NCBI GenBank assembly: GCA_000349905.1
Contig: KB722762.1
Location: forward strand, 10,225 to 74,224
Reading direction: 5' to 3'
DNA length: 64,000 nucleotides
DNA from: Volvariella volvacea V23
Taxonomy: Eukaryota; Basidiomycota; Agaricomycetes; Agaricales; Pluteaceae
The position numbers and the translations under genes were made by a program. Every line of letters starts with the position of its first letter. The stretch's first letter is position 1. The notes below the pieces were generated by a model. It worked only from the letters and a program-made list of their open reading frames with translations. It had not been told where the DNA came from and made no database searches. Positions 1-10,630 of this stretch are shown in pieces.

Positions 1-1323
1 ATTACCCCATCTCCTCTCTTACACATTACCCTTACCTACATACATCCGTTTACCCGTACCCTATACCCTCATCTACAATTTCCCATCTCACTTCCCCCAT
101 CTCCGTTTTTTTTTTATGGTATACCCTTTGTTTTTTATTGCATCCGATGATTCGATTTTGTTTTAGATGAACATGTGTCGAGTCAGAAAATCGATTATGA
201 TTTCATATGACTCCGTCCCCTCCCACATTGACTGCACATGACACGGGCTTACGCGTACATGCCAACCCAGCTTACACGTCCCCTGGTCTGTGCGCTACAC
301 TCTTCGCTCAGAACTCCCACTTTGATACGTTTTTTTTTACCCCCCCCCACTTCTCCTCACCCAGGAGATTATATCTCTTTATTTACCTTTATTTATCTTT
401 GAGTAGTATATATACCGTACTGCTCTTGCCACCTATTCCCCAGCTTTAAAGATTCTTCGCTTGGGAATAGGTAAGCATACGAGCTAGCCTCTTCTTTCCA
501 CCTCTTTACTTATATTTCTTCGCTTGGGAATAGAATCTGAGTATTCGCTTTTTCCACAACAGCATCATCAGCGGACGCTTTTCTATCTATATCCTAGGGT
601 TCTATCATATGACCTCCCTCAGCAGTTCGCCTGCCGGTTCGTACCTTTTTGGAGGTGGTCGCCCTATGGGGATGTATCTAGATGTAAAAGCTGTGATACT
701 CTACATATGTAATCAATATCTAATCTATACTAATAGATCCGGGAGATAAGGAATGTGATATTAAATAAAAGTAATCTAAGCGCTACTTGAGCACTAGTAT
801 CTAGACGCTACTAGATGAGCGCTTGGGGAATATGAAATATAAATAATGGAAGGGTGCTCTTAGGGCGTTAGTGGACGTCAGTTCCTGACAGCACCTATTC
901 AGATCACTAAATGGGCAGCAGGTTTTCTGAGGTCACTGCTACAGAACTGATTACTTCAAACCAAGATTCTATGCACTCAAGCTATCTATACAATGTGTTT
1001 TTTTAATACAGATGTGTCTAGGTGGATTGATGGTTGACGATGTGCAGGGATATCAAGTCATGTGCAATACTTTTGATCACCACTGTACTGCAGGTATGGA
1101 TCAGGTCCAGTGTGACATTCAAGTGTGGAGAGCAGAGATGAAACCAGGGATGGACACAATATGCAGTTATTTGTACCAGCAGGGTTCAAATCCGGTGCCA
1201 GGGCGAATAAAGCGTGGGAACAAACCATTGATTGAGTGCTCTTAGATATGAAAAGGGTGTCCCAGGTCCCTCCCCATCCTGCAAGCAACGGAAGCCCCGG
1301 TGTGGCAATTCAGCGTTAACAAT
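1..1323. other. Spacer upstream of the RhoGAP gene, no gene seen
   Basis: No reading frame here shows a domain, codon continuity or splice structure. It is AT/T-rich (T runs near 109-117 and 331-338) and may contain the 3' end of a gene lying outside the window. A hairpin and an 18-bp direct repeat lie at 431-533 (listed separately). The last few hundred bases presumably carry the RhoGAP promoter; no clear element was identified. Confidence 0.5.
431..533. repeat. Perfect 10-bp inverted repeat plus 18-bp direct repeat
   Basis: The arm ACCTATTCCC (431-440) is the exact reverse complement of GGGAATAGGT (463-472), so a 10-bp stem with a 22-nt loop could form. The right half belongs to an 18-bp motif (TTCTTCGCTTGGGAATAG) at 453-470, repeated exactly at 516-533. 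A third, imperfect version (CGCTTGGGGAATA) lies near 820-832. Function is unknown; it could be a transposon scar, a terminator-like hairpin of an upstream gene, or chance. Confidence 0.55.
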
Positions 1324-4300
1324 ATGGACCAACCACCTCCACAGCTCAAGCCTGCTGTCTCCGACGCTCCTCCCGTCTCTCAGGGGCCCATACCGCATTT
1401 CGATGCCCAAATTCGTTATCTGACGGACTCTTATCTCACCTTCTTCCAAGAGCGGTTCGTTCCACCATCTTCAGCTCTCTGTGTATTGTCATTCATCATC
1501 GATCGCCAACAGGAAGCGAATCGAGGAAATCTAGTGAGCTTGACCGCCCCGTGGATCCAGTAACCCTAATCAATGACTCGCCTTGCTCAGCGTGGAATCC
1601 CTGCTTAGATTGCATCGGAGAATCAAGCAAATTGATGCATCTTTGGATGGTACACGCGAGCCTTCCACGACCCGAAGTGCCTGGAACGAAATCAGAGAAA
1701 ATGCTGAGCGAGGTTTGCCGTCTTGAATTCTACATTGAAATGGCCTAACTCTACTATAGAGGCACAGACCCGACAGGCTTTTCTTGACACGTTAGTCGGG
1801 GAGGTCATCAACCCCTTGAACCAACTGAAGGTATGTGGCACGAAGTAGCGGCTTGGATTTGATGCACACTTCTTGACATTAGGAGACGCAAGAACGAACG
1901 AGGAAGAGAATTAAAGAAGACCTCAAGGATTCCACTACAGCTTATAATGAGTACGCAGAACTAATGCTACCCAAATTGAAGGCCCGCTACTTGAAAAAGT
2001 ACTCAGAGGTCGAGGTGAGTGTGACGCTGACACCAATGAGCCCTAGCTACAATTTCTACAGGAACAAAGACGTGCGATAGCAGCCCCTACGCCTACGCCT
2101 GCTCCCCCCAATCCAGATATCAACCCTCTTACTCATACACGCTCCAACCCATCAGCGCCTTCAAGACCCCAGGTCACCAGCCCCCAACCCCTCCGTGCTT
2201 TAGACCGCCGCCCGTCAGGTAGTGCCCCGTCAGGGCGTGCTCGATCACCCTCATCCTCTGGGGCTTTTTCCGACCTTGCCCATCAAGGTGAGTTTAGCGT
2301 GCTTTGGGCGCTAAACTGTTATTAATGAGACGTAGGCAAGCGTCAGCTTAACCAACTGATTGGATTCCTGGATAACAAAGGCGGTCTGGGCGGCGCTATG
2401 AAGGAAAGTTTAGTGGGTCGTGAGGGGGTAACTCAACGAACGGTTAGAAACAAGAGAGAAGCAGAGGAAGCAGGTATGTATGGCATTCAGCCACAGTGGT
2501 CCATCCTAGACGCATCTATCTAGATAAGGAATACCGAAAGGGCGTTCATTGGCTGGAGACTTTGCGCTTGAACCGCACGAGGGTACTTGAGAGTGGTTAC
2601 AAGGTACTGCGCACCCTGGAACTCGTCGTGCCTTTGTGATAACACCATTCGTTTGAAGAGCTTGGAAACATTTGTGGAGGAGTCCGCTACCGTAGTAAGG
2701 CGAGTGCTGGAGAGATATACAGATAACATGATGTAAGGTTTCTTAATGCGTCAGCCTCTCAAGTGATAATTGAGTATCTCCAGTGCAACGACCTCTACTC
2801 AAACGCAACTGTCAAACCACGCTCGTTCCGTAGTGGATAGGATTTCCCCAGGCAAGGACCTTGAGCGCATACAAGTTACTACCCCGAAGTCACTTGCCTC
2901 GGCAATACCCCCTCCAATCCTATATGTAAATGGCGCGGTTGGAGAGTGTAAAGACTTAATTTTTGGGTTCAGTCTGATAGATTACGCCACCACTAAGCAA
3001 TTGCCTGACGGTGCGGTGCCCAAAATTGTGCGGATTTGTATCGAGGAAATAGATAAACGAGGTTTAGAAATGGAGGGGATATACCGGGTGTGTCATGCTA
3101 CTTCATTGCATCCGCCGAAGTCTCATTATCTTTCGTAGGTTTCTGGTCGGCACGCTGTTGTGCATAATGTAGGTCTTGTATGCTGCTCAGATACCATACC
3201 GCCATTGATGAGTGTGCAATCTAGTTCCAACATGAAATTGAAAGGGATGAAGACAAGTTCGAGCTCACGCCACAGAGCGATATATTCGCTGTGGCGTCTC
3301 TTCTCAAGGTACGTGTAGTCTATCTCTTCCTTTCCTAATATGCATACGTCAAGCACAGTTATACCTGCGCGAACTTCCCGAACCTGTATTCCGATTCACT
3401 CAGCAAGATAGAGTTCAGCACACCAATGAATATGGTGCGATATACGTAACTCCATGATCTTTTAATCTTTTTCGCTGACTGAATACGATAGTGGAACATC
3501 GTGCAAACAATTTCGCTGTATTACGATCGAAGATAAAGCGTTTACCTCCGGTCCATCAAGCCACTCTCAAGGCGATTGTAGAGCACCTCTCAAGAGTCGT
3601 TGCCTTTAGTGAGAGGAATAAAATGGATGCAAAGAATATTGCCATAGTTTTTGGTGGTGTTATATTTGGAGAAGAAGAATTGCCTAAAGCAGCAGATCTA
3701 CTCACTGTCCAAACCACCAAGGTATGTCTCTCACCGGTGTCAATAAACTATTTTTATATCTTCACTCTTTGACAGGACACTGTGATGGAGGATCTCATCT
3801 ATAACACACAAACTATTTTTAATGATCGTGAAGTAAGCCCACAACAAAGTTCACCGCCGTTACCACCAACACCCTTAGGCGAACCCGCAACGCCATACCC
3901 TTATGGGTCTAAAACTACAAGGGTTGCGACAGTACCTCCGGCGTCATTAAGCCAGCCTCAATTCGTCCCGCCACCCCCGCCGCCACCCCCACCGCCACAA
4001 GACTTCACCCCTAGTCTTCCGCCCAGGCCTGCCAATAGTATCCACCCGTCTGCCCGTGGCGTCAATCCAACTTCGCCTGTCCGCGGGGACTTTGTCCCCC
4101 CTCCTCCCCCGCCACCACTATCACTTCGCCCTGGAGTAAACATAAGCGGCAGTGAAGATACACACATCAACTCTATAAATCTATTTATGAACAACAAACA
4201 ACCTGAGGATGTTAGTACTCCCGATTCCCCATCAACGACAGCGTTCGAGACAGATGAAGGGTCTACCTCTTTTGAGATGCTGACTGCGGAAGAAGCAAGC

Positions 4301-4483
4301 GTCCTGTTGCAACAACCTCCTAATGGGGATCGTCCTCTTACGCCCCCTCCTGGATTGCCCCCTTTGCCCCCTAAGTCCCCAACTTCTGGTCAGGCGTTGC
4401 ATGCTTTGCATAGGCGTATCAAGTCTCACGGGGATGCCTCGGTGAAGTCGCTCAACACGGATAAAGCGGATAAGGCGACGTGA
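1324..4483 (+). CDS. F-BAR / RhoGAP domain protein with polyproline tail (Rgd1/Rga7-like)
   Basis: Predicted GTPase-activating protein for Rho-family GTPases that binds curved plasma membrane through an F-BAR domain. Fifteen exons join in frame (1324-1454, 1513-1533, 1591-1712, 1760-1830, 1883-2014, 2062-2287, 2336-2473, 2524-2603, 2659-2732, 2784-3087, 3139-3168, 3225-3308, 3359-3434, 3492-3721, 3776-4483), giving 808 residues. The first ~330 residues are a charged, helical FCH/F-BAR region. The RhoGAP domain follows, with the arginine-finger motif GIYRVSGRH, LLKLYLRELPEPVFR, and the conserved Asn in KNIAIVFGG. The last ~230 residues are disordered with two long proline runs (about 3967-4000 and 4099-4116) suited to SH3 or profilin binding. 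S. pombe Rga7/Rga8 and yeast Rgd1 share this layout; which Rho protein it acts on cannot be read from sequence. Confidence 0.88.
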
Positions 4484-4812
4484 TGTCATTGGACCTCTAT
4501 TTCTTTTTGCTTCTTGATCCACTTTATCCTCGACTTTTAGAGGATCTGTTCTTCCCCCCATTATTGAGCTACGTGTCGAGACTTGTAATTTCCTTCAACC
4601 CAGTCCCTTTTCTGCCATCGTGTTGATACAAGTGTTACCGTGTATTATTGTCAGCCCATGTTACCTAGTACCGAACCTTGTTTCTTGTATGTTTTATGAC
4701 ATTCTACAATTTCTACAACTATTCTACAAAGCGAGGAAAAGCGAGCACAAAGCAGTGATGAGATATAAGTTACAGAAGGAGCAAAAATATATGAGTAGCA
4801 ACGGGTATATGA
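4484..4812. other. Convergent 3' spacer
   Basis: Lies between the RhoGAP stop and the end of the minus-strand helicase. AT-rich 3' sequence; no gene or strong hairpin seen. Confidence 0.5.
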
Positions 4813-7494
4813 TTATGGTATATAAGGTGCCTGGTCATTCTCCCAGTATCGTGAAACTGCCTCGTCGCAGTCCATCTGCATCTCCTGCATTTCTCTGGCA
4901 TTGCGAGCTTCTTTCGCCTTATAGTCCTCCCAATACCCTTGCCAAGCTTGCACTCGTTCGTGGGCTTGGATCCTTAAGCAGTGGGTTAGCCATGTTTCAA
5001 GTGGTATAAACGAAGTACACACGTTCCAGGATCAAAGTCCACCACCTCTAAATGCTCCAAAGTGGTAGCTCGAGAAAGGGCCACATATGCTAAGCACATC
5101 AAAAAGCATGAAGTCTAGCAGAACCCCGCATATAATTTGAAAATCGCACCTTGACCCTTTTCAAATACTTTTGTCAAGTCAACCTTGACTCTTGTCAGTG
5201 TCTGACCTTGAGCTTTGTGAATCGACATGGCCCAAGCCAGAGCTAGCGGGACTTGCGTCCGGACAGCCTCGACGTTGCCTTTCCATCCCTGCACTTGGAA
5301 TGGCAAAGCAACGCAGAGGACCTCGCCATGCTCAAACTTGACCAAAGGCCATTTCTCGTCCCTTAGAAATTCGTGTTTGGTGATGGGATCTAACGGGGGT
5401 GGTGACTCATATTGCTTGAGTTCAGCTATTTCGATCTTTCTTTGCATGGCCTCCTTGGTGGTGATGAAATCCACCACTTTCCCTACGGAACCGTTCACGA
5501 AAGCACCTTGTTGCAAGTTCTATTAACTGGTCAGCTTTGACGATGGATTCATCACAAGGGCGGGACATACCACAAGGAGCATAACTTGTGCGTTAATCTG
5601 CCATTTATTCGATTGAGCCATTTGCACGACCGAGACCGCAAAATTCAGTTACCTTCAGTGCAATCTTCGGTGGAGCTACTAATTTTTTAAGGAGCTCGGC
5701 TGCAACTTCTTTTGGTATTTGTCGCTTATCCACATCCCATCCTGCGGCATCCATTGCCTCATATACGGTCGCTTCCCCCTGCAAGGCGATTAACCGGGCG
5801 TTATTGCAGCAATCCACTTCTGCACGTAGAGGGAACCTGTTCCCATTTCAGTGCCAGTCCGAGTGTAGCTTAAAATGGCAAGACGAACAATTCCGTTGGT
5901 TCAATGCCATCGTCATATACAACTTTTCGCTGCAGGTCCTTGATCTGATCTACTTGTTCCTGGCCTATGCACCCTCTTCGGATCGCACCTAATAATTGGA
6001 TAAATCCTTTGACAGGTCATCAATAACGTGCACACGAAGAATTGAAGGTCAGAGTTCTCACTGTCGTCTCGTTGACGAAATACTTGAGTGAGAAGCACAG
6101 GTTGAGCGACACAAACCGACCAGCTGGCGGCGTCAAAGGCGAAGGTTGAAGGCATTACATGTTTGTGGCTCTCATCTGGAACGGGGGGAAGCTGGTAGAA
6201 GTCTCCAGATAAAATGAGCTACTGTATATCAGCTACCCTATCAAAGCAAGAATAACTGAATGTTCAGACCTGGATACCACCGAAAGGGAGGGGGGTACCC
6301 CTCACTCGTCGCCCAATCTTTTCCTATGCTATATGGTTAATGCAAAAGTTATATGAAGTAGCATGTGAATTACCAATTTGTCGAATAGCCGACCATCCAA
6401 CATGGAGACTACAAATCCATGCTGTTAGGGATGATCATGGCACTCCCATAAACTAGGCACCTACTTTCATCGATGATTAACACCGCGGTGGAGAGCCATC
6501 GTTTCGAAAGTTTATCTGATCCTTCAATCCTACGTGCTAGGATATCCGCATCAGGTTTTCCGAGACCTATTCCTGCCCAGGAATGTATCGTTGAACCGCC
6601 AATGTTGATACCTGCAACACCTGTTGGTGCGGTCACCGCGACGCAGTCATGGCCACGCCGCACCCTAAGTCTTGAGATGATCTCCCGAAGGAGCACGGAC
6701 TTGCCAGTACCTTTGAACGGCACCTCAGATCGCTTTAAACAGTTTGGAGAGTTTCAAGCATTACCAGCTGGACCAGTGAAAAAGATATTTCGTCCCGACA
6801 AGGCCATCTCTAGGACGTCCTTTTGTTCTTGCGACAGCGCAATTTCTGGTCGTGGGGGTTCTTGTGCATTGGCAGGGGGATCGACAGCGTTTCTTGGGGG
6901 TAAAGTCGGACGTGAAGAGGAAGCACGTCCAGGTGGAATATAACGGTATCGTAGCGCCCTTGTCGGAGGTGTTGGATTGAGGAGTGGCAGGACTTGGTTC
7001 GGGCTCGAGTTTGGAGTAGACAGTGAACATTGCACGCTCGCGTTGGCGTACTGCTTTGTGGGGGCACGTGAAGCACTATCGACAGCACTAGGTCCGCTTG
7101 CAGTGGCTGCGGAATTATATATTTGGACGGAAGTCGACTGTTGTACAATCGCTGAAAATAGCGAGACCAGATGTTCAGCGCACTACGACAAAACAGCATG
7201 TAGCTCACTTAGATCCAGATTTGGTACGACGGAGATGAGCCACTTAAGCGCATCTTCGTATGTGAAGAAGCCCTTACCACTGCTCCCGCTGTATCCTTTG
7301 AGCTGAGCGCAAAAATGAGAAGCTAGAACAGCGAGGACGGACGGCTTACCGCAGCACGATACTAAGCGCAAAGTCACGTCAGGCGCGCCGCTACTAGCCT
7401 TGATGCCACTTACCTCGCGAAAACTGTCGTATATTCGCGGACCGCCTCTCCCGTTTAAGACAGCATAGAATTTCCGTCGTGTGTCCTTGGGCAT
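4813..7494 (-). CDS. PIF1-family helicase with N-terminal RNase H1-type hybrid-binding domain, copy 1
   Basis: Predicted 5'-3' superfamily 1B DNA helicase, 663 residues in 14 exons (7494-7414, 7361-7350, 7302-7209, 7151-6765, 6710-6465, 6408-6374, 6323-6270, 6218-6062, 6006-5889, 5836-5653, 5597-5571, 5519-5150, 5089-5023, 4972-4813). Residues ~7-60 match the RNase H1 N-terminal/viroplasmin fold (RKFYAVLNGRGGPRIYDSF, then KGYSGSSGKGFFTYEDALKWL-type spacing), which binds RNA:DNA hybrids. A disordered linker follows. All helicase motifs are intact: Walker A GPAGTGKS, Walker B LIIDE, GIQLILSGDFYQLPPV, VFRQRD, AMSIHKAQGQTL and AYVALSRATTLEHL. Compared with copy 2 it has one extra intron (5652-5598). 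Start chosen because MPK precedes the hybrid-binding strand in both copies. The role of the fusion is unknown; R-loop or hybrid unwinding is an inference. Confidence 0.85.
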
Positions 7495-7632
7495 ATCAAA
7501 TCACCACAGGTCAGCTGATGGTCAATGTGAGAAACGGACCAATGGTTGGACGCGCTCGCCTGGCACGTGGTCGCGTCAGGGTCGCGACATGTCTGCGCGA
7601 GACCAGCGATGCGTCTTTCCCTTAAACGACTC
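7495..7632. promoter_or_regulatory. Compact bidirectional promoter between the two helicases
   Basis: Only 138 bp separate the two start codons. Visible candidate elements are a CCAAT box (GACCAATGG, about 7536-7544), an ACGCG core (about 7549-7553), a CACGTG E-box (7564-7569) and a TCGCGA palindrome (about 7580-7586). Both genes must draw on this stretch, so co-expression is likely. Element identity is by motif only. Confidence 0.6.
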
Positions 7633-10238
7633 ATGCCCAAAGTCAAATTCTACGCAGTCAGCGTGGGCCGTGATGGCCCAAACATATATACTTCTTGGGA
7701 TGAGGTAGGACTTGACCCCTACTCATCGCAAAGCCACCATGCTCACCCCGTCTTCGCAGTGCAGTACAAAGGTATTGGAGGCTGTCGCTTGCATGACAGT
7801 AAGAGCTTGATGTATGCGCTATCAGATCACGCGTTTTCCAGGCGCCAAACACAAAAGCTTCTCAACGCGGGAGCAGGCCGAGAAATGGCTCAAGAGTAGG
7901 GTCTTTGAAACACAGTAGAGATAAAGTGTCTAAGTGTCAAGCCTTTGCAGGTTCCGTTGGCACCTACAACGCCAACAACCACAGACGTATAGGAGACCAG
8001 CCATTTCAGCACCCCCCAACCCCGGATAAAGAAGCTGGCGATTCCCCCACCACCGTGACGACCCTCAAGGCTACGGGTTTACTGGTTGACCCAATTATCG
8101 TACTTGATAGCGAGAGTGAAGAGGAGCTGACCCCGCTGTCTCCGCCACAGAAGGAGAAACCCCTCCCGCAGCCCCCCGCGAATAAAATAGTCCTCTCGCC
8201 GGAGCAGCAAAAAGTTTTGGACAAAGTTAATGATGGTCAGAACGTGTTTTTCACAGGATCAGCAGGTGGGTTTCCTTCAGGCTTTCATCGAGGTTTTAAC
8301 CATTATAGATGCTTAGGAACTGGAAAATCGGTGCTACTTCGAGAAATTATCAAATCAAAGCTCAAAGAATGTGGGAGGGATGGCCTTGCAATAACAGCAG
8401 CGACTGGGATAGCATCCATCAATATTGGGGGAACGACTCTGCATTCATGGGCCGGTATTGGGATAGGTGACGAGGACCCGAAAAAAACTGTATGGAAATT
8501 CATCAAGAACCCTGAGAGGTTTAAAAGTGTCCTGAAACGATGGAGATCAGTCCAGACTCTCATCATTGACGAAAGTCAGTATGAACAACAGTGGGCTTGT
8601 TATACTCTTACATATCTAGTGTCTTGTTCCAGTTTCCATGATTGATGGTACTCTGTTCGATAAATTGGTAAGTGTCGTTGTTCTTGACGGTTCAGCAAAC
8701 TCATCTATGCCCTGTTTACAGGAGTTTATGGCTCGAGAACTGAAGGAGAAGGATCTTCCTTTTGGGGGCATCCAGGTATGTGGCCCAGTAACCCCCAGTT
8801 TCAACTTATCATTTATTAAATGGTTGCAGCTAGTTCTTTCTGGGGACTTTTGCCAGTTGCCCCCCGTTTCCTCTCGAGATTCTAAGGGCATTCAAATTCC
8901 TGCCATGTTTGCATTTGACGCCCGAACATGGAGCGACTGTGTCGGCGATCCGATTACTCTTAACCGCGTGTTCAGGCAGAAGGACCAACGTAAGTTTAGG
9001 ACCAGTCTGTGACAAACCGTTCATTGATTCTTCGACGACCCCATCCAGAATTTGTCGATATGTTAAATTCTATGCGCTTTGGACAACTCACTCCAGCCGC
9101 GATAAACGCCTTCAGTAAATTGTCTCGCAAAGTTCAATACGATGACGGGATTGAACCAACGGAACTGTACGTTTCTCAGAATATTCCTCTGTCGGATGTA
9201 TTGCTCACCTCATTCAGGTTCCCGACACGTAAAGAAGTGACCAACTCCAATGAAAGCCGGCTTAGACAGCTGCCAGGGAAGCCTTTGGAGTATCAAGCCT
9301 CAGATTTACAAGGGCGAGACCCAGATGGGAACATTACAACCTTACAAGTCATGGAACGCCTTTTGGATCGCTTGGTTGCTCCATCCAAAGTACATCTCAA
9401 AGTTGGAGCCCAAGTCATGCTGATCAAGGTAGGCGTTCTCCCTAACCTTTCACTATCTATTCTAAATTAGGTATGCCATAAAATAGAACGTCGTACAGGG
9501 TGTACTCGTAAATGGTTCCCTTGGCCAGGTGACTGGCTTCAGCACCGTTGAAGATGCCACTCGAAATGGGATTGGCATTGCCCGTCCTGAAATCAAGAGC
9601 GACTCGGACTCAGATGAAGACCTAGACTCTGATTCAGAAACACCAGCCAAGCCTACAGCTACTGGAAGCGACCCCGCATCCAGGCGCATCCGTGCGAATA
9701 TACCACTACCAACTTCGGGATCGTGGCCTGTTGTCAAGTTCCTTGGCCACGACAGAGAAGTGTTGTGCATACCGTTGGATTTCATGGTCAACAATGCTAT
9801 TGGGCATGTGGAGGCGATGAGGGTGCAGATCCCGTTGATTTTGGCCTGGGCGTTGAGTGTGCATAAGAGTCAGGGGCAAACATTGCAGAGAGTAAAGGTC
9901 GACTTGAAGAGGATCTTTGAATCTGGACAAGGTATGCCAGCGTTGATTGAGAGCGACTGCGCGATATTGATGTTTGGCGTAGCATACGTTGCATTATCTA
10001 GAGCAACAACCATGGAGCACCTTCAAGTGCTTAACTTCCATCCTTCCAAGTATGTTCACACCTTGTCCGAGATGTTCAACTTTTCTAAATCCCTTGCGAC
10101 AGAGTTCGAGCACACCCTCGCGTTCTAGAATGGCATAATATGAACAAAACACTACCGGAGGAAGATTACGACAAGTATTTTGACGAGGAGTTTGAAGATG
10201 AGTTGATGAATGCTTTCTATAGCAGTCAAGGGTTCTAA
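7633..10238 (+). CDS. PIF1-family helicase with N-terminal RNase H1-type hybrid-binding domain, copy 2
   Basis: Divergent paralog of copy 1; 650 residues in 13 exons (7633-7704, 7760-7771, 7826-7895, 7951-8265, 8317-8574, 8633-8667, 8722-8775, 8830-8989, 9049-9166, 9218-9428, 9487-9931, 9983-10049, 10103-10238). The hybrid-binding domain is textbook: KFYAVSVGRDGPNIYTSWDE, then C, then RFPGAKHKSFSTREQAEKWL; it uses the same 12-nt second exon as copy 1. The linker carries a SUMO-interaction-like motif (PIIVLDSESEEE). Helicase motifs are complete: GSAGTGKSVLLREI, LIIDEISMIDG, LSGDFCQLPPV, VFRQKD, SVHKSQGQTL, AYVALSRATT. An acidic SDSDSDEDLDSDSE insert sits before motif V. The last intron (10050-10102) restores an RAHPRVLEWH tail that aligns with copy 1; reading through it would stop earlier, at 10128. 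Confidence 0.87.
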
Positions 10239-10630
10239 ACTGGGGCATATGTTGACGTGTTTAAAGCTTCCATTGTGTGTGGTTCTTTTCTCGCTCTCGC
10301 TCGTCATGCTGGGATCTGCATGCAATAGTTTAATGCGCATTTTTAGTGGCATATCAGTTTTATGGGACATTATATGTATAGTACTCGGCATGTACCTTCG
10401 CTCGTTGTTAGTTGCAGTATCTCGTCCTGCAAAATGTTAATTGGATATTAAGACATACATCGTGTTATCGATATGGTATTATGATACACCGGGACAAAGC
10501 ATAATAATACTGAGCAGTGAGCACCGAAAACGTGGAACAAAGATTTACTCCAAGTTAGCACTTGGCAGTAGAGCCCAAAATTTGTGATATGAGATGTTAG
10601 TCGTTTGAATCTATTGCAGGTGGCATGAAT
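10239..10630. other. Convergent 3' spacer
   Basis: Separates the helicase stop from the YSC84-like stop; AT-rich 3' flanking sequence with no supported gene. Confidence 0.5.

Noticed and set aside
1183..1193. GGTTCAAATCC, resembling a tRNA T-loop
   Set aside because: The flanks cannot form a 5-bp T-stem and no acceptor or anticodon arm is found upstream.
3958..4561. Minus-strand frames with long Gly runs over the RhoGAP tail
   Set aside because: Antisense reading of the polyproline codons.
7772..7841. Alternative reading YKGIGG in helicase copy 2 (exon continuing past 7771)
   Set aside because: It loses the RFPGAKHKSF block; the 12-nt exon model restores the hybrid-binding consensus and matches copy 1.
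10050..10128. Stop at 10128 for helicase copy 2
   Set aside because: Splicing 10050-10102 gives an RAHPRVLEW tail that aligns with copy 1, whereas the read-through tail does not.
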